A program made the translations under genes and the position numbers. A stretch of 64,000 nt of DNA from Pandoraea sp. PE-S2T-3 (GTDB taxonomy: Bacteria > Pseudomonadota > Gammaproteobacteria > Burkholderiales > Burkholderiaceae). The stretch is taken from positions 372,001-436,000 of the forward strand of contig NZ_NGUQ01000018.1 of the NCBI RefSeq assembly GCF_002179965.1, read 5' to 3'. Positions 33,987 through 41,925 of the stretch are shown here, piece after piece (position 1 is the stretch's first letter; every line of letters begins with the position of its first letter). Below the pieces are notes generated by a model. The model made no database searches, was not told the DNA's origin, and was given only the letters and a program-made list of their open reading frames with translations.

Positions 33987-34026
33987 CGCGCGCGACGCCA
34001 GCCCCTTCGCTCATGGAGACGACGAC

Positions 34027-34830
34027 ATGGCACACACGCTGACCCTGAACAACGGTGCGACAACATCCCCGCACGGCCGTACGACAGACATTGATCTCGA
34101 CGCCCCCGCCGTACGCACCGCCCGCGAAGAACTCGCGGCGTGCTTTCGGCTGGCGGCCATGCATGGTTTTGAAGAAGGCATCTGTAATCACTTCTCGGCC
34201 ATGCTGCCTGGCAGCGACCGGTATTTTCTCGTGAACCCGTTCGGGCTCGCGTTCGAGGAAGTCACGGCGTCGAGTCTGCTGGTCTGCGATCTTGACGGCA
34301 GTGTCGTCGCAGGCGACGGTGTGCCCGAGGCCACGGCGTTCTACATCCATGCGCGGCTGCATCGTGCCAACCCGCGCGTACGCGTCGCCTTCCACACGCA
34401 CATGCCGTGGGCTACCGCACTCGCAATGAGCGAAGGCGAGCCGCTCGTGTGGGCAGGGCAAACGGCGCTGAAGTTCTACGGCCGTGTAGCACTCGACACC
34501 GACTACAACGGGCTCGCGCTGGGCAATGAGGAAGGCGACCGCATCGCCGCAGCAATGGGCGACGCGGATATCGTCTTCATGAAACATCACGGCGTGATGG
34601 TCGCGGGGCCGAACATCGCAGAAGCGTGGGACGACCTCTACTACCTCGAGCGTGCCTGCGAAGTGCAATGCAAGGCCATGAGTACCGGGCGCGAACTTCG
34701 CCCGGTGCCCGAAGCCATTGCACGCCGTACCGCCGCCGAGATGCGCGCAGGCGACCCGCACAGTGCGCGGGCCCATCTGGATAGCGCCATGCGGCGGCTG
34801 CGCGCAGCGGGCGTGCCGTTCGACCAGTAA
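34027..34830 (+). CDS. Class II aldolase/adducin family protein
   Basis: A 267-residue zinc-dependent aldolase-fold protein. Visible motifs are GICNHFSAMLPG (phosphate-loop position), FHTHMPWATALAM (zinc-binding HxH) and KHHGVMVAGPNIAEAW (third zinc His). Family members cleave or epimerise sugar phosphates or act on other hydroxy-carbonyl compounds; those with the ...NPFGLAFEEVTAS version are often of unknown substrate. GGAG lies nine bases before the ATG at 34027. Together with the dehalogenase it suggests breakdown of a 2-substituted hydroxy-acid. The convergent cupin gene begins 14 nt after the stop. Confidence 0.9.
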   Translation: MAHTLTLNNGATTSPHGRTTDIDLDAPAVRTAREELAACFRLAAMHGFEEGICNHFSAMLPGSDRYFLVNPFGLAFEEVTASSLLVCDLDGSVVAGDGVPEATAFYIHARLHRANPRVRVAFHTHMPWATALAMSEGEPLVWAGQTALKFYGRVALDTDYNGLALGNEEGDRIAAAMGDADIVFMKHHGVMVAGPNIAEAWDDLYYLERACEVQCKAMSTGRELRPVPEAIARRTAAEMRAGDPHSARAHLDSAMRRLRAAGVPFDQ

Positions 34831-34843
34831 TTCGGGGGAGGGA

Positions 34844-35287
34844 TTACAACCCCAGAATCACCTGCCGGTAGGTCTCGCATACCCTACGCACCGCCTCGGG
34901 CTCGTGCGGCACCGGCAGCGCCGCCATGGCGCGGAAGAACGCGTCGTGACGCGCGGGCGTCGACACCAGCAGCATGCGGGCGGGCGTGTCGGCGTCGTTC
35001 GTGAAGCCGTGCACGTCGCCCTTCGCGACGTTGACGGTGTCGCCAGCGGCGACGTCTTGCGTCGTCTCGCCCACCGTGAATCGCAAGCGCCCCTGCGTGA
35101 GAACGAACGTCTTTTCCTCATCGAGCGAACGATGCATCGGCGCACCGCCGTTCGGGTTGACCGTCATGTCCATGATGGTGAGATCGCGTGCGCTGCCGTG
35201 GCGAGGCGTCCTCACGCCTTCGATCAGGCGGACCTCCATGTTGGCGAAAGACACGGTGTCGGCATGCGGATTGAATTCGGATTGCAT
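34844..35287 (-). CDS. Cupin domain protein
   Basis: A 147-residue single-domain cupin. Motif 1 is reduced (NPNGGAPMHRSLDEEKTFVLTQG, with one His and acidic residues), and motif 2 is GDTVNVAKGDVHGFTNDAD. It may bind a metal or small ligand, and no reaction can be named. The ATG at 35287 lies 97 nt from a perfect 19-bp palindrome shared with the divergent LysR gene, so it is probably the target of that regulator. Confidence 0.85.
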   Translation of the reverse strand: MQSEFNPHADTVSFANMEVRLIEGVRTPRHGSARDLTIMDMTVNPNGGAPMHRSLDEEKTFVLTQGRLRFTVGETTQDVAAGDTVNVAKGDVHGFTNDADTPARMLLVSTPARHDAFFRAMAALPVPHEPEAVRRVCETYRQVILGL

Positions 35288-35383
35288 GAAACGTCTGGCT
35301 CCTTTTGCGGAACGTTAAGCTCACGCACGGTGAGATTCACCTGCATTCTGCCGATTCGCCATCTGCACGATAAGCCGTCTAAA

Positions 35384-35402
35384 ATTGGCAAGACTTGCCA
35401 AT
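35384..35402. promoter_or_regulatory. Perfect 19-bp palindrome (ATTGGCAAGACTTGCCAAT) at LysR start
   Basis: Nine-base arms around a single central A. It ends ten bases before the preferred LysR ATG (35413) and covers an in-frame TTG and ATG further upstream. Binding here would block transcription or translation of the regulator itself, and it could also serve the divergent cupin gene. Confidence 0.65.
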
Positions 35403-35412
35403 GGAATGGACA

Positions 35413-36360
35413 ATGGATCTCAACGCCACCCTCGCCTTCGTGACCGTCGTAGAGTGCGGCGCCTTCTCGGACGCGGCGCGTCTGCTGGATATTCCCCGCT
35501 CAACGGTCAGCGCCCGTGTGGCGGCCCTCGAAGCGCATCTCGGTGCGGTGCTGTTGCGCCGTACGACACGGCGTATCGCGTTGACCGACGACGGGCGCGC
35601 TTACTACGACCGTGTCGCCCCGGCGATTGCAGCGCTGCGCGAGGCCGAAGATCAGGGTGTCGCGAGTGTGTCGGGTGTGACCGCGCTCGCCGGGTCGATC
35701 CGCATGAGCGTGCCATTCGACTTTCCGTTCGATACGTTGAGCGAAGCCGTCGTCTCGTTTCGGGCCGCGCATCCCCAGATTCGCTTCGACATCCTCGTCG
35801 ACGACAGCGTGAGCGATTTTGTGGACGACAACCTCGATATGGCGATTCGCGGCGGCAACCCGGGCGGCGATCACGTCATCGCGCGGCGCATTGCCTCCTT
35901 CAGCTTCGGGAGATTCGTCAATCCGGCCTATGGAAAGGCTGAGACGCCCGACGCGCCTCAACTGGCATTCAGAAGCCGCGCCGCCCCCGCCGCGCTGCCC
36001 CGCTCCGCTGCGCTGAATGCGCCCGCTCATCCGGTGGTGGCGACCAACAGCTTCGCTTTGCTCAAGCAGTTGGCCATCAAGGGGGCCGGCGTCGCCGTCC
36101 TGCCCGAACACGCCTGCGAGCCCGAAGTTGCGCGCGGCGAACTCGTGCGTTGGGCGCTCGCCACACCGGCGGGCCAGTCCTCGCCAACGTCCTCGCAAGC
36201 GGGCCTCTATCTCGTGTACCCTTCACGGCGCGAACTGAGCCCCCGCGTCAAGGCGTTCTCCGACCATCTCGTGAACACCCTTGAAGCTCATGGCGCCCAT
36301 GAAGCCCCTGCCGAGACTCCCGGCGTCGTGAGCGCCTCACGATCCCGCCCGCGTCGCTAA
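35413..36360 (+). CDS. LysR-type regulator (divergent to cupin gene)
   Basis: A 315-residue LysR regulator of the short-linker DhlA/YafC-like group. The HTH is MDLNATLAFVTVVECGAFSDAARLLDIPRSTVSARVAALEAHLG, followed by LLRRTTRRIALTDDG, typical of that group. The ATG at 35413 is chosen because upstream in-frame starts fall inside the 19-bp palindrome. The C-terminal 40 residues are Ala/Glu/Pro-rich and disordered. No target other than the cupin gene is obvious. Confidence 0.88.
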   Translation: MDLNATLAFVTVVECGAFSDAARLLDIPRSTVSARVAALEAHLGAVLLRRTTRRIALTDDGRAYYDRVAPAIAALREAEDQGVASVSGVTALAGSIRMSVPFDFPFDTLSEAVVSFRAAHPQIRFDILVDDSVSDFVDDNLDMAIRGGNPGGDHVIARRIASFSFGRFVNPAYGKAETPDAPQLAFRSRAAPAALPRSAALNAPAHPVVATNSFALLKQLAIKGAGVAVLPEHACEPEVARGELVRWALATPAGQSSPTSSQAGLYLVYPSRRELSPRVKAFSDHLVNTLEAHGAHEAPAETPGVVSASRSRPRR

Positions 36361-36380
36361 GCAAAGCAAAAACGGTCAGT

Positions 36381-36408
36381 TTGCCCGGCGGACACTTCCT
36401 CCTAGAAT
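36381..36408 (+). promoter_or_regulatory. Sigma-70-like promoter before the leader peptide
   Basis: TTGCCC (36381-36386) and TAGAAT (36403-36408) with a 16-nt spacer, 34 nt before the leader GTG. It is a single copy without the composite element of the first 8 kb. Confidence 0.5.
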
Positions 36409-36441
36409 GGACGCGTCGTCCTATTTCTGCCGGGAGCTGTC

Positions 36442-36552
36442 GTGTCCAGTCGTATTGATCAAGGCGTTGCCTTTGCCGCCACCCTCGTTTCGTTCATTTC
36501 ATCCCCGCTGATCCAGCGCCGCCAACGCCACAGCAACGGGGGCCGCGCATGA
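36442..36552 (+). CDS. Candidate 36-residue leader peptide coupled to the glyoxalase-like gene
   Basis: A GTG-initiated frame, preceded by CGGGAG nine bases upstream. It encodes a peptide with a hydrophobic middle (VAFAATLVSFISSPLI) and a basic end (QRRQRHSNGGRA). Its stop overlaps the start of the next gene as ATGA (36549-36552), the same arrangement seen between the next two genes. A decent promoter lies 34-61 nt upstream. These three points support translation; whether the peptide has a function or only couples ribosomes to the next gene is unknown. Confidence 0.5.
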   Translation: MSSRIDQGVAFAATLVSFISSPLIQRRQRHSNGGRA

Positions 36553-37409
36553 GCCAGATCCCTGCCCCGGTCCTCGATCACGTTGTCATCAACGTCAAAG
36601 GCGAACTCGAAGCCTCCGTCGACACCTACCGCCGTCTGGGCTTCGCCCTGACCGAGCGCGGTCACCATTCGCTGGGCACGAGCAACCATCTGGCCATCTT
36701 CGGCGAGAACTATCTCGAACTGCTCGGCTACGAGGCCGGCAAGTCGACCGCCCGCCCCGACGTGACGCAGGCCCCGCTCGGCCTCACCGGACTCGTCTTC
36801 AAGACGCAGGACTCGCACGCGCTGCATGCCGGACTGGAAGCGCGCGGCGTCGCCGTGGAAACGCCCGCCGAATTCTTCCGCCCGGTGCGCCTGCCCGACG
36901 GCACCACGCAAGATGCCCGCTTCCGCACCGTGCGCCTGTCGACCGAACTCGTGCGCAACGGCCGCACGTTCTTCTGCCACCACTTCACGCCCGAACACGT
37001 GTGGCGCGATGAGTGGCGCGAACACCCGAATGGCGTGACCGATATCGTCGGCTTCGTCATCGCGTCGCCGAACCCTGCCGTGACCGCTGCCCTCTACGAC
37101 CGCGTCTTCGGCCCGGGCGTGCTCACGGCCTCGGGTCACGACGGCTACGCGCTGCAAGCCGGCCGCGCACGCGTGCAATTCGTCACGCCCGCTGAAGCCG
37201 AGCGCCGCTTCGGCAAGGTCGAGACAACGCAAGACGGCAGCGAGCGCAACGTCGCACTGATTCTGCGCACGCGCTCGCTCGCCCAAGTACTCGCTACGCT
37301 CAAGGAAAACCGCGTGCCGTCGACAACACTGGCCGACGGCAGCGTGCTGGTGGCCGCCGCCGATGGCTTCCACGTCGCACTGCAATTCATCGAGGGAGAT
37401 CTGGCATGA
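36549..37409 (+). CDS. VOC superfamily (glyoxalase-like domain) protein
   Basis: A 286-residue protein with the glyoxalase-like fold of the type found in bleomycin-resistance/extradiol-dioxygenase relatives (PF13468 style). It begins PVLDHVVINVKGELEASVDTYRRLGFALTERGHHSLGTSNHLAIFGENYLELLGYE, with a His in the first strand and a Glu at the strand end in metal-ligand positions. A second half repeats the fold less clearly (FFCHHFTPEHVW; VGFVIASPNPAVTAALYDRVFG). The reaction is unknown. Its start overlaps the leader peptide stop and its stop overlaps the next start (ATGA, 37406-37409). Confidence 0.85.
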   Translation: MSQIPAPVLDHVVINVKGELEASVDTYRRLGFALTERGHHSLGTSNHLAIFGENYLELLGYEAGKSTARPDVTQAPLGLTGLVFKTQDSHALHAGLEARGVAVETPAEFFRPVRLPDGTTQDARFRTVRLSTELVRNGRTFFCHHFTPEHVWRDEWREHPNGVTDIVGFVIASPNPAVTAALYDRVFGPGVLTASGHDGYALQAGRARVQFVTPAEAERRFGKVETTQDGSERNVALILRTRSLAQVLATLKENRVPSTTLADGSVLVAAADGFHVALQFIEGDLA

Positions 37410-38521
37410 GCCAGCAACCCACTTGGTGGCAGGCGTTCGGCGTGGACTATGCGGACGCGCGTCAGCGCTTTCGCACGGCGGCCGATCACGCCGGTGCCGA
37501 CCTCAGCACTTACGTTCACCCGGACGCGAAAGCGCCCGACGGCAGTGAGCTGAGCATTGACGTCGCCCGGCTCGGCCCGGCTCGCGCACCGCATCAACTG
37601 CTCGCGATCAGCGGCACGCATGGGCTCGAAGGCGGCGCAGGGTCTGCCGTGCAAACGGCATGGCTCACGCACGCCGCCCACTCGCTGCCCACCGATGTCG
37701 CCGTGACGTTTGTACATGCGCTCAATCCCTACGGCTTTGCCCATGCCACGCGGACGACCGAGCACAACGTCGATCTGAATCGCAACTTCGTCGACCATGC
37801 CAAGCCGTATCCGCAGAACGCCGCTTACGCGACGCTGCACGAGCATCTGATTCCGCTGGAATGGACGACTGACGGCCTGGCGCAAAGCGCACGCACCATC
37901 GATGCGTTTCGTGCCGAGCAGGGTGCCGACGCCCTGTTCAACACGCTGGCAAGCGGCCAGTACACGCACCCGGACGGCCTGATTTATGGCGGCCAATCGC
38001 GCGAATGGTCGAATGTCACGCTCCAGACGATTATCGAGCGCGACCTGTCGCAGGCGCAGCGCATCGGCCTGATCGACTGGCACACGGGTATTGGCGAGTA
38101 CGGCGAGCCGTTCTTCCTTTGCTTCAACGGCGAAGACAGTGCCGAGCAACGCGAAGCCGCCCGCTGGTGGGGTGCCGAACGTGTGCTCGATCAACGGCCG
38201 CACGGCCTGCGCCGCCCCGACTATCAGGGACTCGTGTTCCGTGGCGTGGAGCAATTTGCCAAAGGCCGCCCGGTCATCGGGGCCGTAGTCGAATTTGGCA
38301 CGCGTGGTTCGAACGCCAGCGTCGCCAACCGGCTCGATCAATGGCTGCGCTCGCGTGCACCGGCCAAGCCCGACGCCTTGCGCGACCGTCAATTGCGCGC
38401 GGACGTGCTCGACGCGTTCGTGCCGGTGTCGTCGGTGTGGCGCAACAGCGTGCTCACGCATGGCCTGCAAATCACGGCGCAGGCCATTCACGGACTGGCG
38501 AGCGCGCCTGAAGCCCCATGA
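37406..38521 (+). CDS. DUF2817 family M14-like metallohydrolase
   Basis: A 371-residue zinc hydrolase of the DUF2817 family, related to M14 carboxypeptidases and deacylases. The expected zinc site is readable: H72 and E75 in GTHGLEGG, and H226 in IDWHTGIG. E296 in VVEFGT is positioned as the catalytic base. NVDLNRNF at 121-128 provides the substrate-carboxylate Asn-Arg pair. No signal peptide is seen, so it should act in the cytosol. The likely activity is hydrolysis of an amide or ester; the substrate is unknown. It is coupled to the VOC gene by ATGA. It precedes a peptide-type ABC transporter and acyl-CoA enzymes, so cleavage of an imported N-acyl or peptide-like compound is plausible. Confidence 0.88.
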   Translation: MSQQPTWWQAFGVDYADARQRFRTAADHAGADLSTYVHPDAKAPDGSELSIDVARLGPARAPHQLLAISGTHGLEGGAGSAVQTAWLTHAAHSLPTDVAVTFVHALNPYGFAHATRTTEHNVDLNRNFVDHAKPYPQNAAYATLHEHLIPLEWTTDGLAQSARTIDAFRAEQGADALFNTLASGQYTHPDGLIYGGQSREWSNVTLQTIIERDLSQAQRIGLIDWHTGIGEYGEPFFLCFNGEDSAEQREAARWWGAERVLDQRPHGLRRPDYQGLVFRGVEQFAKGRPVIGAVVEFGTRGSNASVANRLDQWLRSRAPAKPDALRDRQLRADVLDAFVPVSSVWRNSVLTHGLQITAQAIHGLASAPEAP

Positions 38522-38540
38522 GCGTCTGACCTTCCTGATA

Positions 38541-38624
38541 CGAACCCAGCCAACCCCGACTCGGTGCCCCGCGGCTCAAGCCACATAAGCCGCGTCCTGC
38601 ATCGATAGGCACCAACAGGGTTCG
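38541..38624 (+). ncRNA. Nested three-stem RNA structure (terminator or cis-acting RNA)
   Basis: Three perfect stems are nested in 84 nt between the M14-like gene and the oxidoreductase gene: CGAACCC (38541-38547) with GGGTTCG (38618-38624), GGTGCC (38563-38568) with GGCACC (38608-38613), and CGCGGCT (38570-38576) with AGCCGCG (38588-38594). Large asymmetric internal loops separate them. A pyrimidine-rich stretch with TTTTT follows near 38630-38642, and the next start codon is 75 nt away. It does not fit a tRNA. It may be a complex terminator or a 5'-leader regulator of the downstream operon; I know no matching riboswitch class. Confidence 0.4.
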
Positions 38625-38699
38625 TTTCCCGCTTTCCTTTTTAAATGATCGGCGACTGCCCGAGGGCGTCGCTCACCCTGAAACTGACGAATCGCCACT

Positions 38700-39716
38700 A
38701 TGAAAGCCATTGTCCTGCGTGAACACGGCGGCAACGACGCCCTCCGTCTCGAAACCGATTTCCCCGATCCCGTGGCCGGTGACGGCGAAGTGGTGCTGCG
38801 CGTGCGCGCCTCGTCGCTGAACTATCACGACGTGTTCACCCGTCGCGGCATGCCCGGCATCAAGCTGCCGTTCCCCGTCATCATCGGGCTCGATGTCGCC
38901 GGTGAAATCGCCAGCATCGGCCCGGGCGTCGACGGCTGGCAAGTCGGTGAGCGCGTGCTGGTCGACCCGATCAATCGCGTGACCGGCGGCCTCGTAGGCG
39001 AGACCACCCACGGCGGTCTGGCCGAACTGTGCCGCGTACCAGCGCACCAGCTCGTGCGTCTGCCGGACGCCGTCTCGTTCGACGACGCCGCAGCATTGCC
39101 GGTGGCCTATGGCACTGCGTTGCGCATGATGCAGCGCATCGGGCAGGTGAAAGCCGGTGAGCGCGTGCTGATTCTCGGCGCCAGCGGCGGCGTCGGCGTG
39201 TGCGCCGTGCAACTCGCCAAGCTGGCCGGTGCAGAAGTGATTGCTTGTGCAGGCTCGGTCGAGAAAGGCGAGCGTCTGCGCGAAATCGGCGCGGACGACA
39301 TCATTCTCTACACCGAAGAAGACTTTGTGGAAGTCGTGCGCACGCGCTACGGCAAGGCGGCACGCCGTCGCGGCGCCGGTAACAACGGCGGCGTGGACGT
39401 CGTGGTGAACTTCACCGGCGGCGACACGTGGACGCGCTCGCTGCGATGCCTGCGCCAAGGCGGCCGAATTCTGACGTGCGGTGCCACTGCCGGTTTCGAT
39501 CCCAAGGAAGACCTGCGCTTCATCTGGACGTTCGAATTGCAAGTGCGCGGCTCGAACGGCTGGGAGCGCGAAGACCTGCACGAACTGCTCGACCTCGTCG
39601 CCTCCGGCAAGCTGCGCGTGCTCGTCGACAAGAAGTGGCCGCTGGAACAAGGTGCCGACGCCCTCGCCTCGCTGGAAAACCGCCAGATCGTCGGCAAGGT
39701 ACTGGTGGCCGCATGA
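38700..39716 (+). CDS. Zinc-type MDR superfamily oxidoreductase (NADPH:quinone reductase-like)
   Basis: A 338-residue medium-chain dehydrogenase/reductase. The N-terminal GroES-like domain (MKAIVLREHGGNDALRLE, SLNYHDVFTRRGMPG, FPVIIGLDVAGEIASIG) is followed by a Rossmann domain with VLILGASGGVGVCAVQLAKLAGAEVIA. The usual catalytic Cys/His zinc ligands of alcohol dehydrogenases are not obvious, which favours a quinone-reductase or enoyl-reductase role. It is the first gene after the structured RNA region. Its stop overlaps the thioesterase start as ATGA. Confidence 0.88.
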   Translation: MKAIVLREHGGNDALRLETDFPDPVAGDGEVVLRVRASSLNYHDVFTRRGMPGIKLPFPVIIGLDVAGEIASIGPGVDGWQVGERVLVDPINRVTGGLVGETTHGGLAELCRVPAHQLVRLPDAVSFDDAAALPVAYGTALRMMQRIGQVKAGERVLILGASGGVGVCAVQLAKLAGAEVIACAGSVEKGERLREIGADDIILYTEEDFVEVVRTRYGKAARRRGAGNNGGVDVVVNFTGGDTWTRSLRCLRQGGRILTCGATAGFDPKEDLRFIWTFELQVRGSNGWEREDLHELLDLVASGKLRVLVDKKWPLEQGADALASLENRQIVGKVLVAA

Positions 39717-40141
39717 GCACCTCTACTACGCTATCCGCCGAACAGGTACAGCAGGCCTTCGACAAGTCGACCTTCATCGCGTGGCTCGGCATGCGCGTGA
39801 CCGGCATCGACCATGACGCGCAAACGCTCGACGTCGAGATTCCGTTTCAAAACGCGTTCGAGCGCGGCTCGGGCACCCGTCAGTGGCATGGCGGCCCGCT
39901 CGCGGCCGTGATCGACACGGTCGGCGACTTTGCCGTGGGCATGCTCGTCGGCCGCGGTCTGCCGACGGTCAACTTCCGCGTGGATTATCTGCGCCCGGCC
40001 ATCGATACCGATCTGCGCGCCGTCGCGCGTGTGCGCCGCCTCGGCAAGAGCATCGGCGTAGCCGACGTCGATCTCTTTAATTCGCAGGGTGCCCTCGTGG
40101 CCATCGGCCGCGCGAGCTACGCCACGCTGCCACCGGCCTGA
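39713..40141 (+). CDS. PaaI-type hotdog-fold thioesterase
   Basis: A 142-residue single hotdog-domain protein. The central helix block is RQWHGGPLAAVIDTVGDFAVGMLVGRGLPTVNFRVDYLRPA, with the conserved HGG and the acidic residue in AAVIDT. These enzymes hydrolyse acyl- or aryl-CoA thioesters. It is coupled to the oxidoreductase gene by a four-base overlap and precedes the transporter genes. It would release an acid or recycle CoA in a pathway that also has an acyl-CoA synthetase. Confidence 0.88.
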   Translation: MSTSTTLSAEQVQQAFDKSTFIAWLGMRVTGIDHDAQTLDVEIPFQNAFERGSGTRQWHGGPLAAVIDTVGDFAVGMLVGRGLPTVNFRVDYLRPAIDTDLRAVARVRRLGKSIGVADVDLFNSQGALVAIGRASYATLPPA

Positions 40142-40239
40142 AGCACTAATTGATGCGGCCAACCCGCCGCAACGACATTCGCCACACGTATCAAGGCACC
40201 AGCGCAAACGCGTGAGTGCCGCGTTTTCCGGAGTTCATC

Positions 40240-41901
40240 ATGCGCAATACCCGGGGCATGTCCCGACGCCACTTCCTCTACCGCACCGCTGGCGGCACGC
40301 TCGCCACCGCCGCTGCCACTGTTGCCGGCACCACGGGCTGGCTGATCTCGCCGACGCGTGCCGTGGCGGCCGATGCGCCGGGTGCTGCTGTCCCGCGCCG
40401 TGGCGGCACGCTCGTGGCCAGTTGGGGCGGGCTCGAGCCGCAGGCGCTGTTTGTGCCGGGCGGTGGTGGCTCCAGCCCGTTCATGACCTCGACCAAGATT
40501 CTCGAACGCCTGCTGAAGATCGACGAGAAGCTGGCGTTTCAGCCGGTGCTTGCGACCGACGTGCGCGCCTCTGCCGACTTCAAAACCTATACCGTCGCGC
40601 TGCGTCAGAACGTGCGCTGGCACGACGGCACGCCGTTCACTGCCGAAGATGTCGTCTACAACGTGCAGGAACACTGGAAGCCGATCTCTGCGGGTGTCGC
40701 GCTCAAGGCGCTCAAGCGTGTGAGCGCGGTCGATGCGCATACCGTGAAGCTGGAATTCACCACCCCGGTGCCGGAGTTCTTCTTCAAGTCGATTCTCGCC
40801 GGTCAGTATCAGGTCGTCGTGCCCAAGCATCTGTATGCGGGCAAAGACATCATCACGAACCCGCTCAACAACACGCCCGTCGGCACCGGCCCGTGGAAGT
40901 ACGGGCAATGGGTGCGCGGCAGCCACGTCGCGTATTCCCGCAACGAGCAGTACTGGAACGCGGCGCAGCCGTATCCGGACAAGCTGATCATCCGCTGGTG
41001 GGGCGACCCGGCGTCGCGCGCCGCCGCGCTGGAAACCGGCGAACTCGGCGTGGCATTCTCGAACCCGGTGCCCGGGCGCGAGATCGACCGTCTGGTCAAG
41101 ACCGGCAAGATCGTGCTCGATACCAAGGGCTATGAAAACGCCGCGTGGACGGTCACCGTCGAATTCAATCAACGACGCGAACACGTCAAACGCCGTGAAG
41201 TCCGGCAGGCGCTGCTGCTCGCCATCGACCGCAAGTTCATCATCGACACGATCTACTTCGGGCGCGGCAAACCGGCGGTGTCGCCGATCTTCCGCAGCAA
41301 CCCGCAGTTCTTCACCGACGACGTGCCCAAGTATCCGTTCGACCCGGCCAAGGCCAACGCGCTGCTCGATGCCGCCGGGCTGCCCAAAAAGAACGGCTCG
41401 CGCTTCACTATCAATCTCGTCGCCGCCGCGTGGTTCGAAGAGAACGCGAAGCTCGGCCAGTATCTGAAGCAGGCATTTCAGGACGTTGGCATCACCGTGA
41501 AGCTCGATTCGGTGGACCGTGCCACGGCACTCAAGCGCATCTACAGCGATTACGACTACGACATCGCCGTGTCGAACTTCACCGCGCCGCTGGAGCTGGT
41601 GCCGGTGGTGACGCAATTCTTCACGACGGACGGCATCGTCAAGGGCGCGGCGTTCCGCAACGCGACGGGCTATTCGAACCCGGCCATGGATGCGTTGGTC
41701 GACCGGCTCACGGTCGAGACCGATAACGCCAAACGCAAGCAGCTCGCGCACGACTTCGCCCGTCTGGCGGCCACCGATGCGCCTTTGGTGCCGCTCGTCG
41801 AGATGGAATCGTTCACGCTCTCGCGCACCAACGTGCGCAGCGCCACGACCAGTGCCAACGTGCAGGGCGATGCGCTCGCCGACGTCTGGCTTGCGTCGTG
41901 A
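40240..41901 (+). CDS. Family 5 ABC transporter substrate-binding protein (peptide/nickel/opine type), Tat signal
   Basis: A 553-residue periplasmic binding protein of the SBP_bac_5 family. The signal peptide has a twin-arginine motif (SRRHFLYR) and ends near TRAVAADAP. Typical body motifs are PVLATDVRASADFKTYTVALRQNVRWHDGTPFTAEDVVYN and the closing TDAPLVPLVEMESFTLSRTNV. CCGGAG lies nine bases before the ATG at 40240; the frame further upstream begins with a GTG and is less likely. Ligands of this family include peptides, amino-acid conjugates, glycosides and opines. The other enzymes of the operon suggest an acylated or carboxylated organic ligand. Confidence 0.92.
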   Translation: MRNTRGMSRRHFLYRTAGGTLATAAATVAGTTGWLISPTRAVAADAPGAAVPRRGGTLVASWGGLEPQALFVPGGGGSSPFMTSTKILERLLKIDEKLAFQPVLATDVRASADFKTYTVALRQNVRWHDGTPFTAEDVVYNVQEHWKPISAGVALKALKRVSAVDAHTVKLEFTTPVPEFFFKSILAGQYQVVVPKHLYAGKDIITNPLNNTPVGTGPWKYGQWVRGSHVAYSRNEQYWNAAQPYPDKLIIRWWGDPASRAAALETGELGVAFSNPVPGREIDRLVKTGKIVLDTKGYENAAWTVTVEFNQRREHVKRREVRQALLLAIDRKFIIDTIYFGRGKPAVSPIFRSNPQFFTDDVPKYPFDPAKANALLDAAGLPKKNGSRFTINLVAAAWFEENAKLGQYLKQAFQDVGITVKLDSVDRATALKRIYSDYDYDIAVSNFTAPLELVPVVTQFFTTDGIVKGAAFRNATGYSNPAMDALVDRLTVETDNAKRKQLAHDFARLAATDAPLVPLVEMESFTLSRTNVRSATTSANVQGDALADVWLAS

Positions 41902-41925
41902 CGGCTCGATGAGGAGGCGACTGCC

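Noticed and set aside
35395-35403. TTG or ATG start for the LysR gene upstream of 35413
   Set aside because: These codons lie within or at the edge of the perfect 19-bp palindrome, and the LysR family alignment begins at the ATG of 35413.
38541-38624. A tRNA gene, suggested by GGTTCG and clover-like stems
   Set aside because: No anticodon arm, acceptor end or D-loop signature; the stems are nested one inside the other rather than branching.
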